Below, one piece after another: positions 9,658-21,982 of a DNA stretch of 64,000 nt. A program made the translations under genes and the position numbers. The notes below the pieces were generated by a model. That model was not told where the DNA came from. It did not search any database and saw only the letters and a list, made by a program, of their open reading frames with translations. Numbering within the stretch: position 1 is the stretch's first letter; every line of letters starts with the position of its first letter. Source of the stretch: Aphanomyces cochlioides (lineage: Eukaryota > Oomycota > Saprolegniomycetes > Saprolegniales > Verrucalvaceae); NCBI GenBank assembly GCA_019828595.1, contig JAHQRK010000011.1, forward strand, positions 2,294,001 through 2,358,000. The letters are read 5' to 3'.

Positions 9658-12600
9658 TTACAAGAGTCGAAATGATGGGTTGATGTCGTCATCGCCGTCG
9701 TCAAAATTTGCGATTGGAATGGTTTCAAGTAAGGTTAGAGTTGGCAGGGTCACAATATGCCTCAAACGTCCAACATGATCCTCTTGTTCAAATTCAATGT
9801 TGAGTCGAATGGCACTAGCCAAGCACGAGTCGAGCACTTGAGGGAATCTACGATCATTTACACGTCAAAGAGGGCCATCATGAGAGCCCAGTATTGTACC
9901 TCTCATGTGTGGCAGCGGGTAACAAGTATGCGGGAGTTGCATAATAGGCCAAGTATGCATCGCACATTTTTGAGAGCCATTTTGAGCCATGCGCTCGATG
10001 ACAGGTATCCCAATGGGATGGAGAAAATTGCTTCAAAACCAATAAATACCAAGGCGACAAGAGATTTGATTGATCGAGCACCCACTGGCCACTATCATGT
10101 GGATATGTCACAATGAGATGACTGGCAAGCTGAAGCATCAGTGCTGGAAATGATGTATCATCATGGTTGGAGTCACATTCACCCGATGATTTTGTCCACT
10201 GAACCCATTCAAGATAGACAATTTCAATCAGGATGGTATGGGACGATCGTGTCGAAGTGAAATGAGCCAGGAATAGTTCAGGTGTCCACACTTCAGATGC
10301 ATTGCCCCATGCCATCCAAAATCGAAATACTTTGAAGAAATGCGAGAAATCCTCCGTCTTCTCCAGCCCTAGCACTTGGTCCAGCTTTTCATTTGACTGA
10401 GACGACGCCAAGAAACTACGCAGAGCGCGGAGCTTAGTTCTAATGGTAGAGGAGAGACCTTGAAGTGCTCCAAAAGACGCGAGTGCTGACGCAATGATAG
10501 CACTGTCTAAAGCCCGGAAATCGTCCTCGAAACAAGCCAGTATGACAGAGGTCACACGAGGTGGCCAGGGGGCTAGCTGCATGAGGTGAGCATTGATGAA
10601 AGAGACAAGAGTCTTTTGGGCTTTGGCGGACACGGTGTGGGGCGTAACATTACTGTGTGTGGACACAGCATGGATAAGCTCAAACAAGAGAAGGCAAACT
10701 TGCGCTTTCACTTTTGTAGGCCTTGTGGATTTGTCGAGTGTAGCACCAGCCGCGCTGATAAAAATGTTAAGAAGGGCACTATGCACATTAGCCTTGTTCT
10801 CTGTCGACGCAAATAGAATAGGGAGGATTTGACAGAAGAGGAGAAGGCCAATATCAACACGGCAACTCGGCTCGCTTTGGTCAGTGCTCAAACTAGATGA
10901 CCAATTTGCATGCACCTACTCAAAGAAATGAGTTTTACGGGAAGGAAACGCGCACGTGCAAAATGCCCATTGTAAGATTGGATGCTGTGTGGTGAGCTTG
11001 CAGACGAAACTGATGGAGAGCACTGTTCTAACATAACAATGACATGAAGGATTGTGAAGACGAGAGAAATTACCTTGATGCAAGAGAAGTTCTTTGCCCA
11101 TGCCACTCACGATTGAAATCGCAGCGACAGCCTTATTGTCTGAAAGTTGCATAAAATGCCGCGTGATGCATTCGAATCGATATGATGAAATGTCATATGG
11201 CGTGTGCAACTCGTATCGAAGCCAAGACGCAAAAGCCACTATGTCGTTGCCAATAGTCATGTTCGCCATGCGTTCTGATATGTACATCAGGTCACATTTT
11301 GACTCGCCAGACAAGCCACCATAGTTCATTCGTAAGTACATCCATTTCATAAACTCGTGAACATGCTTGGGAATGGTCTCTGGAATGCCTGAATAGTGAT
11401 TTTTGATCAAAAGTTTACTTGATTCGTACCTCCTTCACCCGCTAAGGAAATTTGAACGACTTCAGCACAGACACGAAAGATACATACACAGCGAGCTCGC
11501 ACCGGTGGGTTGACGATGTCATCGAGAAATGCTACTGTGACATCTCTTTGTGTTCCATCGATGAGAAATATAAAGCCCAAGAGTCGAGCAAGCAGCTGCA
11601 GATTTTCGGATTTGGAATAACTCAACTCAGTTCGCACTTGTTCGTGGAGTTTCTGGACTATTTCGGCCTGACTTGTAGTTGGAAGGGCCGACCACAATGA
11701 TTTCAGCAAGTTTTGAGTTCGAGGATAAGCCACACAGAGTATTTTTGCAGCCTCCACCCACTCTTTGTGCATGTCGTTTTCGATAGATTGGAGACGCCGA
11801 AGCATCCTGGCTTCGACGTTGTCGGGCAGAATATCCAACTCAACGACTTGATGGGCAAATTGTACCAAAGACGTAGTTCCAGCAGCATGTGCGCCCATTC
11901 GAGTCTGAACAAGGTTGTGCATTGACTGAAGGAATGGGGCATACTCTGATGGTGCAATAATGCCTTCGCGGGCGAGTGTGTGGACGAGTTGCATCCATCC
12001 GAGCAAGTGAACATGATCATCCATGTCCCGAGGTCGAAGAAGACCAGGCTTTAGCTGCGTTTTCCATGTTGCATCTTGGAGCAAAATGCGCTGGCGGAGT
12101 TTCAAAGACACTTTCCCCGACTCGAGAAAGGTATGAATTGCCGCACGTATTTCTTCATCGATAGCAGAATCAACTAGATCGATGTAAGACATCTCAAGCT
12201 AACTCAGTCTACCTGCGGGAATAGCAGTCGTACTTGTACTGGATTTTGCACGCAACGACAATTTCAACTCGTTGAGACGGCGTCGCGCAGATTGTACGAA
12301 AGGCAGCACCATGTCAGGGTGTTCTTGATGGGTTTTGATCACTTTCAACACCACATCGACGAATTCCATCGATGTTTCGACTGCTACACGTTCAGTCAAG
12401 ATGGCAAGCATGTATTGGAGGTTGCGCTTGGAAGGTGCAAGGAACGAAGTGCATTTAGTGGAAGAAGAGACTCCGCACATACTGGAAGTCGCTGTGGATG
12501 GCTGAGCACCGAAGTGGTCTTGAAACCAATCCGTGCATTCTTCAGTCGAGCAGACGCACCTTACTAAAGACATGCCAGTATTGAGTAAGGCAGGATTCAT

Positions 12601-14127
12601 GGTGCGAAGCCCATGATCGACAAAAATGTGAGCGAGATTGAGAGCACGAGGCAACAGATTAGACTTGTCAAAGCCATCGAGCAAAGATGAGAGCAAGGCG
12701 TCGTTGGTGCGCCATGGATGTGTCCAAAAGTAATCTTTAAGCACCTGGACACATTAGAAATGATAATTGATGTGCACTACGTACGGCAATGAAAGAATCG
12801 ACATGAAGCGAGTTGAGAAATGCGCGGCCAAAGGCAAGTGACGACGCCGAAGCCATCGGCTGCTCCAAGTGGCGAAGGAGCTGAACCTTGACAAGTGTTT
12901 GGATTGTGGAGTGCTGCTTCAAATTGTGGCATGTATCGACTAGCAAGAAGTATGTCGATGGCGAAGCTTCTGCGAAGCAACCTTTGACAAGAGCTTCCAT
13001 GACAACTCGCACAACTGGAGGATGCGTTTGGGGAGATTCTGTCGTCTCAACATAAGTCGACAGGATGTACCGTAGAATCGCCGAGGTTGTTTCACGCGCT
13101 TGATGTGGAATTGAATCCAGTGCATCGACAAACCGGCGGATGTTGGATTCAGCAATGTCGTATTGATAGTGCCGAGGATGACGGGGTCGTTTCCGGTACC
13201 GAGCGCTGGGACAGAGAGCGTCGCATAGAAACTTATCGAAGCAAAGCACGGATTTCGCATGCAGCTTCCACACGACAACAAGAGGCGGAGGTTGGTTCTT
13301 GCTCGCACTGAGTAGATCGTCAATGAGAGCGTCGCACGACAGACGTCCTTGTAGAATATCCTCCACTGCATGTCTGAGGTAAAGATCGACGACTTGTTCA
13401 CGGCGTGACGCTTCCTCTGGTTCTGTGGATGCAATCCATCGAGCATACCCTTCAATGAGATGCGATCCTGGGGATACCGTCATCGATGTTGTATAACCAT
13501 ACGATGATGACCTGGTAGCATACTCACGGTGCAAAGTATGATTGCAGCGGCGTACAAATTGTATCGCCTCTTGCTTGAGATCATCGCGGTCGTCTTGGTG
13601 AATTGATCGGTCGGGACGACCATGATGTCGTCCTGACATTGATTTTTCACAAAATAAATGCATCATCCGGATCGAAATTTCAACTTTGTCAGCGACGAGT
13701 GGCGGCGCGAGAGGAGACTTCTGCCAGCAATTATCCCGCTCTGGAGCTGTGCGAAGTCTGTCTAGACGGTGATTTAGGATGCGAGCTCGTCTTTTAGTGG
13801 TGTCAACATACGTAAGCGCAAAGAGCAAGAACTGGAGGTCACACTTGTTCCATGCTGGGATGGAACGATGTGATCGGATGAACGCATCGGCTAGGACATG
13901 AGATCACGCTCGAGAACCCGAAGAGAGATGTGAAGGCGTTGCTTGTGGGGGACACGAAGGAACATGGAGGCAGTACGTGGCCCATGGATGACAGCAGCGA
14001 TCTGACTTGATAAATGACCGACGGGGTCATCGAGGTCCAAGTTACAGTAGTTTAAACAAGGCAAGGATACGCCAGGATTGAGCGACAGCGCAGGGCAGAT
14101 GTCAATGCAGTGATGAACTGCACGCAA
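9658..14127 (-). CDS. FANCA: Fanconi anaemia group A protein (FANCA) orthologue, multi-exon
   Basis: FANCA is the large helical-repeat scaffold of the Fanconi core complex, which directs FANCD2-FANCI ubiquitination at DNA crosslinks in the nucleus. Spliced exons match the order of conserved FANCA segments: WFQDHFG then ARRRLNELKLSL (animal WFKxSFG and AKTRLADLKVSI), AAIHTFLESGKVS followed by LLRPRDMDD, and AFASWLRYELHTP (animal WLHLELEIQP). Introns supported by phase are 9848-9899, 11028-11073, 11389-11429, 12174-12212 and 12745-12784 (39-52 nt). The C-terminal exon (9658-9847) ends ...PSFRLL. Two junctions are unresolved, near 10871-10938 and near 13890-13960. The first exon is also uncertain: the most upstream frame (to 14127) has no ATG, so a further 5' exon probably exists. 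About 1,380 aa are accounted for, against 1,455 in human. The assignment rests on remembered family sequence and needs a profile search. Confidence 0.8.
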
Positions 14128-14534
14128 GGAAAGCTGTAAGTCGTCGTCTTGGTTTGCTCACCAAGAGAGAAATTTATGACGTCTTATCCTTGCCGTGCCG
14201 TGGGATTGCTCGTTCGACCAACTTGTTCAACGTCTCAAAGCCTCAACGTACATCAAAGAGACAAACCAAATCCCGTGTGCCTCATGGATACAATGAGCTC
14301 ACGATCATGAGCCGATCAGGCGTCAACACGAAGAAACTCCCGCAGACCGCGTGGGAAATCAAGCTGCCGCAACAGTCTAAGGGTGATTTTGACTTGATCA
14401 AGTATGATTGATCTCAAAGAGCATGGACAAGCATGGTCAAGAAGTCGACAGAGAGTCATCGAGACGTGGAAATCGACACATGATGGCCGACGGAATGTTC
14501 GAAGGTATGTGGAAGATCTTAGTTGCGAAACGAC
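14128..14534. other. Divergent region between FANCA and the ankyrin-like gene
   Basis: About 400 bp that should contain both start regions. A + frame (14154-14411) and a - frame (14316-14564) overlap without recognisable domains. Part of the - frame could be the missing FANCA first exon, but I could not find a convincing ATG plus splice. Confidence 0.4.
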
Positions 14535-15342
14535 ATGGTGTTTGAGATCAAGCGCACGGTGCAAGAAGAGCTAGAATGGATGGATGGCTTGCGAAGCACC
14601 GATGCTGAAGCTGCAGAGAACGTATTGTCAAACAGCAAGCTCATCGTTGAACTGGCTGCTGGGGGAGAAGTTGGTGCTTTGAAAGAGATGATTGATGCAG
14701 TAGATGCGTTGGACGCGCACGTCCTCACATACTACTACGTCAAGATGTTTCAGGAAGCATCACTGCGGCGGCGCATGGATGTTCTCAAGTTCATGGTCGA
14801 CAACGGCTTCGACGTCGATCATCCGTTCGTGAAGGACACGCTCCATCGAGTGATTGATGAATGCCCAGACGAGCATCTCGACGACACGTTGCAGCCACTG
14901 CTTCATTTCCTCCTCCAAGCTCAGATTGACGTCAACTTTCAGGCATGACCGTGCGCTTCTTTCGTCGTATTTGACTCCTCGTAGAGGAAACGAGATTTGT
15001 TCACGCCTCTCCACGTAGCTTGCGCCAAGAACTTCCTCGGTGTTGCTTCCATTTTAGTCATGTACGGCGCGGACGTGAATGCTATTGCCAAGGTACGTTG
15101 GACGATGATCCAATCCCGAGTCACAATTCCAATAGGATGATCTCATGCCGCTCAATTGCGCTGAGCGCGTCTCGGACGAGGTCAATGACAAGTTGGTGGC
15201 TCTTTTGAAAGACGCCGGTGCGCGTCGTACATGGCGCAGACAGAACAACAAGTCGACCTCGCAAATTAAGATCGTCAGCTTCTCAAGTCTCCAGCTAGAG
15301 CCACAATGCGGACTCATGTTAAGCACGGCCGATACTGACTGA
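14535..15342 (+). CDS. Ankyrin-repeat-like protein, 240 aa, three exons
   Basis: Exons 14535-14942, 14985-15092 and 15136-15342 give 723 nt, a whole number of codons. The second exon holds a recognisable ankyrin repeat (FTPLHVACAKNFLGV... MYGADVNAIAK) and the third its continuation (DDLMPLNCAERVSDEV). The first exon (MVFEIKRTVQEELEWMDGL) is acidic and helical, and includes a repeat-like stretch around MDVLKFMVDNGFDVDHP. Intron 1 appears to use a GC donor (CAG then GCATGA); intron 2 is a normal GTACGT...AATAG of 43 nt. No other domain is visible, so the partner and role are unknown. The ATG at 14535 is the first in frame. A divergent neighbour of FANCA. Confidence 0.7.
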
Positions 15343-15707
15343 GACTTCTTGTCGTGGATAAGAGCAACCAATGTTCATAATCTAGATACGTTGAAGCTTT
15401 ACCTCGTCAACTCTTGTTGCCGTGGCCAGCCGGATGCGATCACAGCTTTGGGCTTAAATTCAATGGGCTCAATGGACGACACGTGCACAGTAGTGAGCAG
15501 CTCTCAGCACCAAGAACTCGAGAAGTTGAGGCGTAGATGACCTTCTTCACTGGATGCAATAGCTATGTCGTGTATTCCTAAAACCCGACGCATTTCGTCA
15601 AGGAAACAACGCATGATCTACGTCGACGTTTGAAGTGCATGGGATTTCCATATTTTGATGACAAGAGTCGGATACCGTATTTTCTCAAAGATACGAATCG
15701 ACGCGAG
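15343..15707. other. Intergenic, ankyrin-like gene to PhoD-like gene
   Basis: 365 bp. Short frames on the + strand have no domain and no good start. It must contain the 3' end of the ankyrin-like gene and the promoter of the next gene. No repeat, RNA gene or palindrome of note was seen. Confidence 0.5.
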
Positions 15708-18700
15708 ATGGGTAACGCAGAGAGTTGCCGCGCGCTCCAGACAGAACTCGAGCAGTTGGAAAGTACGCTATCTGTGCTTGCTGCTACGAATCCAATCGGG
15801 CGTCGTCCACTGCTTCCCCATCATATTGAATTCAAAGGCCTGGTCTTGGGATGCAGAAAAGGTATGAATCTCCAGTTCAAGCCTGACCGACTTGATGCGT
15901 TGCAGATGTCAAGGTCACAGTGGGGCCAATTGTTGGAGCAGTCAGTCTGGATTACGCGAGGATATTGCTGGAAGTGGACGCAACGACATCAATTGCATGT
16001 CACGTATCTCGACAAGATGAAATGACGGGCCAATGGCTCGAAGTTGAGAGGTCGCGAGTACAAGTCGAGTGCGTTAAGAATCGTCCAAGTATATTCCATG
16101 TGACTCGACTACGGCCAGATACGCGGTACACGTTTGCCTTTAGTGGGTTGACCGAGCGAGATGCTACCTCTCGATATGGAACGTTCCACACCTTGCATGT
16201 GAGCGATGCTCCTGTGCAAATTGGAGCTGTCAGTGGAAACAATGTCTATGATGGCGAGAACATTGGTGGATGGGAGCGCCTTGCGCAAGTCCTGACTGGC
16301 ACTGAAGAAGTCGCCCCAACAGTGCGTCCCCCTGTTCATTATATCCTTCATCTTGGGGGACAAATCCACATGGAGCGAACATTCCAACAGTGTTGGGTCT
16401 TGCTCTCTAGGTATGTCCAATCGACTAGGCCGCAAGCATCATGGGAGGAAATGGAAGCAAAAGTTGTCGAGAGGATGCGAGATGCTTATCGCTTGCAATG
16501 GAATCTCCCGCATGTTCGAAATGTCTTGGCAAATGTGTCCAACTTGATGTTATGGAGCGATCAAGATATTTACGCCGATTTCACCTGCTCGAAGATATTC
16601 AAGGCTAATCATGAAAGCCCAACAATTCAGGTATGCTGAGGAAATTGTGATTTGAGAATAGCTCACTTGGAAGATAGATGCAAATCATGCGTACACTCTT
16701 GCGGTCTGCACGCCTCGTCTATCATGAATACCAGCGCCAACTTTGGGACGCGAATTACTCTGAGTTTTACAAGGAAATGGTAAGATCGGACGTGTTCAAT
16801 CAAGGCCCTTGATTTCTTCAATAGAACGAGTTGGTCAAGTCAGCTGAAGCTGCCATCAATGCGACGGTCACAGTACACCGTAGTCGACAAGAAATTGAAG
16901 AGTTAGAGAAAACTCTGGCGACGGCCAAACGAAAGATGGAATTTGATGTTGTTAAACGCTGCGAGAGTCGAATGAATGAACTCAGGGCGAAGATCGAACA
17001 GGTAGAATGTTTTGGCTTCCAACGGAATGGCATTGAATTGTAGCTCCAGAAAGAATTTGTGAAGTTACGTGAACAAATTGACTCTCGACGGGGAGAGGAA
17101 TACTTTTTCAAGACTGACAGCAACATCGGATTCCTCATGCTAGACATGAGAGGATCGCGTCTAACACCTGCTGGAGCTCAGGTAATGGACAACATGGGGG
17201 AAGCGTATTTCTCGACTTTGTACTGGAATAGGCTCCAGATAATCCAATACTATCTCCAGCTCAATGGGATTATGTCCTAAGCGCACTTTGCGACACAACT
17301 GTACGGCTATTAGTGATATGCTCCGAGTTACCGATAGTTGATGACAGCAACGCCAACATAACAAATGCGCTGGCAGTGCATGAAAGTGCAGGTGTTTGCA
17401 GGTCGTGGTGGGGATTTACTCCAAGAGATCAAGAAAGATTATTGACACTCTTGTCAGAATGGAAGTTGCAGGTATTTTGCACCTTAACTACTATGCTTAC
17501 CTAGCTAGAAACCCAACAGAAATTTGATTCTCTTGTCTGGTGCAAGTAGTACAAAGTTCGCTCTGACGTCGACTGTCAACGACACAAAGATGAGAACTGA
17601 ATTCAATCAATATGCAGTTGGTCCGATTGCTGGACCTCTGTCAACTATTTTGGCACCCTCCATGACTGGTGAAGTTGGTGAATCACAAAGATTTCAATAT
17701 CACCATACACTGGAGCTACCACGGGAAAATAATTTTGCATTCCTGGACCTGAGTGCATTAGAAGGGCGAGATCCAGTCTTTAACATTCAAAGATTTGGTC
17801 AAGTGAGTATGGCTGCAGTTTAAATGGTTGAATTGTGTAAAATAGATCGCCTCCCAAGTTCGAGTATTGGTCGGGCCAGTGATGGGAGTCGTGGACAGTC
17901 AGTCTTGCGTTATTCTGCTAGAAGTAGACAAAGATGCAACTATTGGCTGTGTTGTGAAGAATATTGTTACCTCGGAAGAGCAAAGGTTGCTCCAAGTTTT
18001 CTCAGCCAAAACCCCACAATCATTCTATTTTTCACATTTACGGCCTGGCCAACAGTACACAGCGCATTTTGAGGGCCTTGAAGATAGCAAGCTCTATTGC
18101 ACATTCCACACTCCAGAGAAATCTCCAAACCAGTGGAATATGATATTGGTATCGCGAGACATGCAAAGCTCCTTCTCGAGCAACGAGAAGACAATTCATA
18201 ATTTGTGGTCCACAATTGGAGCTTCGATATCGCAGCCATTTTCTTCTGTTAATCTTGTCGTTCATTTGGGTGGACAGGTATTGTCATTATGCACTGGCTC
18301 TCCTTAGTTACCACAAAGGTTGTTGCACCTTCAAACCCTTCTGTCGATGAAGCCTTGGCGCTCCTTAAGGCGCGAGACATCAACGATCCAACCACGATTC
18401 TTTTGGTAAAAGAGCAACTGCGTAGTATTTACAGAGATCATTGGAATTTGACTGATACGAAGTACGGAACTTTCTTCTCTATATGACAAAATTTTAGGCA
18501 AAGTCTAATGTGCGGCTCACATATCATGCTCTGGAACGAAACAGATACACTCGATCCATTTGAACATAGGCACGATGAACATAGATGCCAACTTGCTAAA
18601 ATACTACAAGAAGTCGCCAAAGAATATCAAGACCAGTTGTGGTTGCCGAATTCGTCATATACCCATTCATGGGGTGGTTTTGGTCTTTATGTGTGGCGGA

Positions 18701-19888
18701 AAGAGCAGGTATACATTCTTCTATGCTCTGTGAATACTAAGCCGATCGAAGAAACAAGATGGAAAATATGAGCGGTGGCATAGGTTGGATAATCTATTAA
18801 AGCAACCCATCTCGACACTGGTTATTGCGTCTGACCAGCCTTTGGTCGATGATTCGTTAGAAGACACGAGAGAAATGGTACTTTCAATTGGAGAAGGTGT
18901 GCCACAATGCAGTCACTAGGCAAAGTTCAACTCCATGTATACAAACCGAATTCCATATCATGGAGTCGATTTACTCAAACTCTTGCAACTTATCTTTGAA
19001 TGGAAAGGAACGTCAAACAAGTCAGTGTCTAAAAGTGGCTCTTTTGTTTGATATTTCACATTGTAGACAAGTTGTTTTCATCTGTGGAAACGATTATTTT
19101 GGATTTGATACCATGGTGCAGCATGTTGTATCAAATGTTATCATTCGGCAGTTTGCCGTTGGTCCGCTTTTTTCCCAATTCACAAAAGAGATGCTAAAAA
19201 CAATCACATATTTTAACGAAGGCTCTTTGGGACATTTGTGCATATACAAGCACAATTTCAACGATGCATACTTGACAAATCACTTCGGTTTCATTTCCCT
19301 CCAAGAAAATCAAGTAGAGTACGAAATTGTTGGTATCTCATTACCGTCTGAATTTCCTGAAAACAACATTGGTGACAAATGCCAAACCCGAGATGCATTA
19401 CAGTGGTACCGTGGTGGGGGCCTGCCGTCGATGCTAATCATGGTAAAACTGCACCTGAAAATAGGTCTAATGCGAGTAAGATATCATCTCAACTATCAGA
19501 CACAGCTAAGCAAAGGCTGGAACAAGTTAAGGTCCTTCTCGATGGCAAAGAGATCGAATGGAAAGATGCCTACGCAAATTGCCGTGAACCCATGGCGTTC
19601 TCAAGAAATTGCTTTTATGTTTCGAATTCGTTGTATCGTGGCCTTCAAAGACTGTTTGAGGTAAGTTAAAGTATGGCTTCATCCTTATCGTCTGTTTCAA
19701 AGATTTGTGGTTTGGAACTACGTGCATTGACCCCACTACCGTCAGTAATTCAAATGTACTCAATCGTGACCACCAAAGACGAATACAAGCACGGCTGTAT
19801 TGACCAGGCTTTATTTCGACAACTGTGTTACGACTCTTTTGAGTTGGTTTTGAAGACTTGTCAGCAATCGATTCAAACTAATATTTAG
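15708..19888 (+). CDS. Tandem double PhoD-like (metallophosphatase-fold) protein, probable pseudoenzyme, 1196 aa
   Basis: Fifteen exons joined by introns of 32-47 nt give 3,591 nt with every phase closed. The N-terminus MGNAESC fits an N-myristoylation site followed by a palmitoylatable Cys, so membrane attachment is likely. Two PhoD-like modules follow. Module 1 (about residues 52-610) has the N-terminal beta domain (VGPIVGAVSLDYARILLEVD), HLGGQIHMER, MLWSDQDIYADF, a coiled-coil insertion (about 330-400), LMLDMRGSR, VICSELPIVDDS and LILLSGASS. Module 2 (about 611-1050) repeats the plan: LVGPVMGVV, VHLGGQ, MLWNETDTLDPF, VIASDQPLVDDS and VFICGNDYFG. Active PhoD enzymes carry GDQ-Y, WDDH-D and GDVH-type metal motifs; here the first is GGQ in both modules and the last is SGASS or CGNDY. 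A C-terminal helical region ends the protein. The catalytic role is probably lost; it may bind phospho-ligands or act as a scaffold. Confidence 0.8.
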
Positions 19889-20231
19889 ACCATAACACGA
19901 CGTTGTTGCCCCATCGTATAACTTGCTTCTCGTAAGCTAGACATGTTATCTCCATTGATTGAAGTTGATTGGGTTGAGAAAGTGTTTACATTTGTAGCTC
20001 TGAACAAAATATGAAAATATGAAATTCGTGCTACAGAAATATCTTTCACTTTACAGTTAGTCTGCATAATGTGCGCTGTAATGTTTAGTGCGATTTAGAC
20101 CAGAATCGTCAGGATAAATCAATGTCTAAGAAGTCATTGGTGCGAGTCTCAGAATCAATCTAAAACCTGCCTCTAGTAGCAACAACAAAATAATCAATTT
20201 GACGACAAGCCCTGTTTCTCTTATCAAGAAA
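19889..20231. other. Convergent intergenic region
   Basis: 343 bp between the stop of the PhoD-like gene and the stop of ZMYND10. AT-rich, as expected for two 3' ends. No gene or repeat was recognised. Confidence 0.5.
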
Positions 20232-21982
20232 TTACGTCATTGTAGCTGGAATCGACACGAAGAGCAGTCCAAGGACATACTGCTGATATTCGATTTTGAA
20301 TTGCATCTGGACTACGCCTTTGCTTTCTTCCAGTGTACCCACTTGCCGCCAAACAGGTTTCGCACTTCCCACTGGTAATTGTAGATCGCTGTTTTGAAGA
20401 TGTATCACATTCTTTGAGCTCTCAAAAGAGATAGTAGCATGGACCAATGCATGTGGCGGTACGACAATCGACGATTCCGCTGACGAGGGGTGCATAGTGT
20501 AGCGAAAGTACATTCCATCTGTCGTTTCGACTAATTTCTCAGTTGACGTGTCGATTGAGCACTTGATTGTGATTTCGTCTTCCGATCCAAGTTCGACAAT
20601 TTTTTTAGAACAATTTGTAATGACAATATTCACCGAGTGAGGCTTGTTCAGGTTGACATCTGGTATAACTGACTCTGGTGTCACTTCATTGTTTGTCGCT
20701 TGAGGCTGAGATGTGTCCGCTCCGTCCAACAATTCATCAATACCTGCCATATTGTACACCTCTGCAAGTTGCTTCATGTCATCGTGGCGATTTATAGAAG
20801 CACAAGCTGTCGTAAATTCTTGGCCAACTTTGGTGTACTCGTTTTTGTATTGGCGCAACAAAGCAGTTCGAAATACAGGAACGATTTCCATGACAAGTTT
20901 TGCAGCGCTCGACACTGTGTTTGGATTTAACTGCACGATAGCAAGCTCGTCGAGGAATCGTTGAACATCAGCTAACAATGGAAGTTGGTCCAGCATGACA
21001 TCGTTGAGGTATTTTCGAATGCGCAAGACTTGGTTTTTCCGAAAAGATGTGAGCTGATATTGGTCCCGAGAAGCCTTTGAGCAGACGAGGAAGTAGACAG
21101 CAATCCATGGCTGTGCTTCTGTTGTTGTAACTTGCAGTAAATCGCATGGCTCCACGTAAACCCACTTTTGATCTTGGAACTTTTTCCACTCATTTGTTTC
21201 CGTTTTATACGTCCACGGTGGATTTTCGATCAGTGCCACAAAGGAGAGCAACACATCATGCTTGTCAAGGAGACGGCTGAGAATATTGAGGGATAAAATA
21301 TGGATACGTTCACAAATGTAGCGGAGAATTGTGACGCATTGGATGGCCAATCGAAATTCCATCTCTAGCCATTGTCTATGGAGCTCTTCCTGGCGTGACG
21401 CCTTGTCGAGCTCTTGGACAATGTCTTTGCCAGATTTATGGAAAGTGGTTTTTGTTCGAAAGACTTCTCGAGGTGTACTAATCAGCCACGTTACTTTGCG
21501 CATAGCATAGTCGATGACTTCCATCAACGTTTCATCGTCCAAACCTTCAATTACATGCTCGTGGTAAAATGCAACTTCGAGGAGATTACATAGCACTGCT
21601 TCGTGATACAACTATTAACGCAGCGTCGTAAAGGAATGGATGTTTGGGCAAGTCTTACCACGAAGTAAATACGAAGCGACGTTGTGTCACTAATATCTTG
21701 GAGAGTTGGAAAGACTTGCTCTTTCCAGAGCTCATTCACAAGCATATTCTCAATGAGAACATCTAATTTCTTGAACGTCAATAGTGACTCGACTACAAAA
21801 TTGTCGGATTTTTGCTTGGCACTTTGATGAGTTTGCAAATTCAATTTTTCGACGTCATGGTGAATGCGCATAAACTCCGACGATCCCATATCTTGCAATG
21901 TCATGCGCGTAAGATTCTCAATCATATATTCAGCCTCATGAGGCATTACCATGTACCCCAAAGCTTCGTTGCTAAGCCGCAT
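20232..21982 (-). CDS. ZMYND10: ZMYND10-like ciliary dynein-arm assembly factor lacking the MYND finger
   Basis: ZMYND10 is a cytoplasmic co-chaperone needed to preassemble axonemal dynein arms. Two exons (21659-21982 and 20232-21611, 47-nt intron GTAAGA...AATAG) encode 567 aa. The alignment with the animal protein is colinear: MPHEAEYMIENL near the start, ELWKEQVFP, IYFV then LYHEAVLCNLLEVAFYH across the splice, VIDYAMRKVTWL, ILRYICERIHILSLNILSRLL and YQLTSFRKNQVLRIRKYL. The animal protein (440 aa) ends in a Cys-rich MYND zinc finger; this one has none. In its place are about 250 residues with a Gln/Thr-rich linker and a segment predicted by eye to be beta-rich (NIVITNCSKKIVELGSEDE to VQMQFKIEYQQY). 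The ATG at 21982 is the first in frame. Two TCCGGAT motifs lie upstream. It implies a motile flagellum in this organism. Confidence 0.9.

Noticed and set aside
10916..10938. A 23-nt GTAAAA...TAG interval that restores frame in FANCA
   Set aside because: Too short for a normal spliceosomal intron; a longer alternative (10871-10938, 68 nt) also keeps frame, so the junction is left open.
14154..14411. An 85-codon frame with ATG on the + strand
   Set aside because: It lies in the divergent FANCA/ankyrin start region, has no domain, and does not splice in phase into the ankyrin-like gene.
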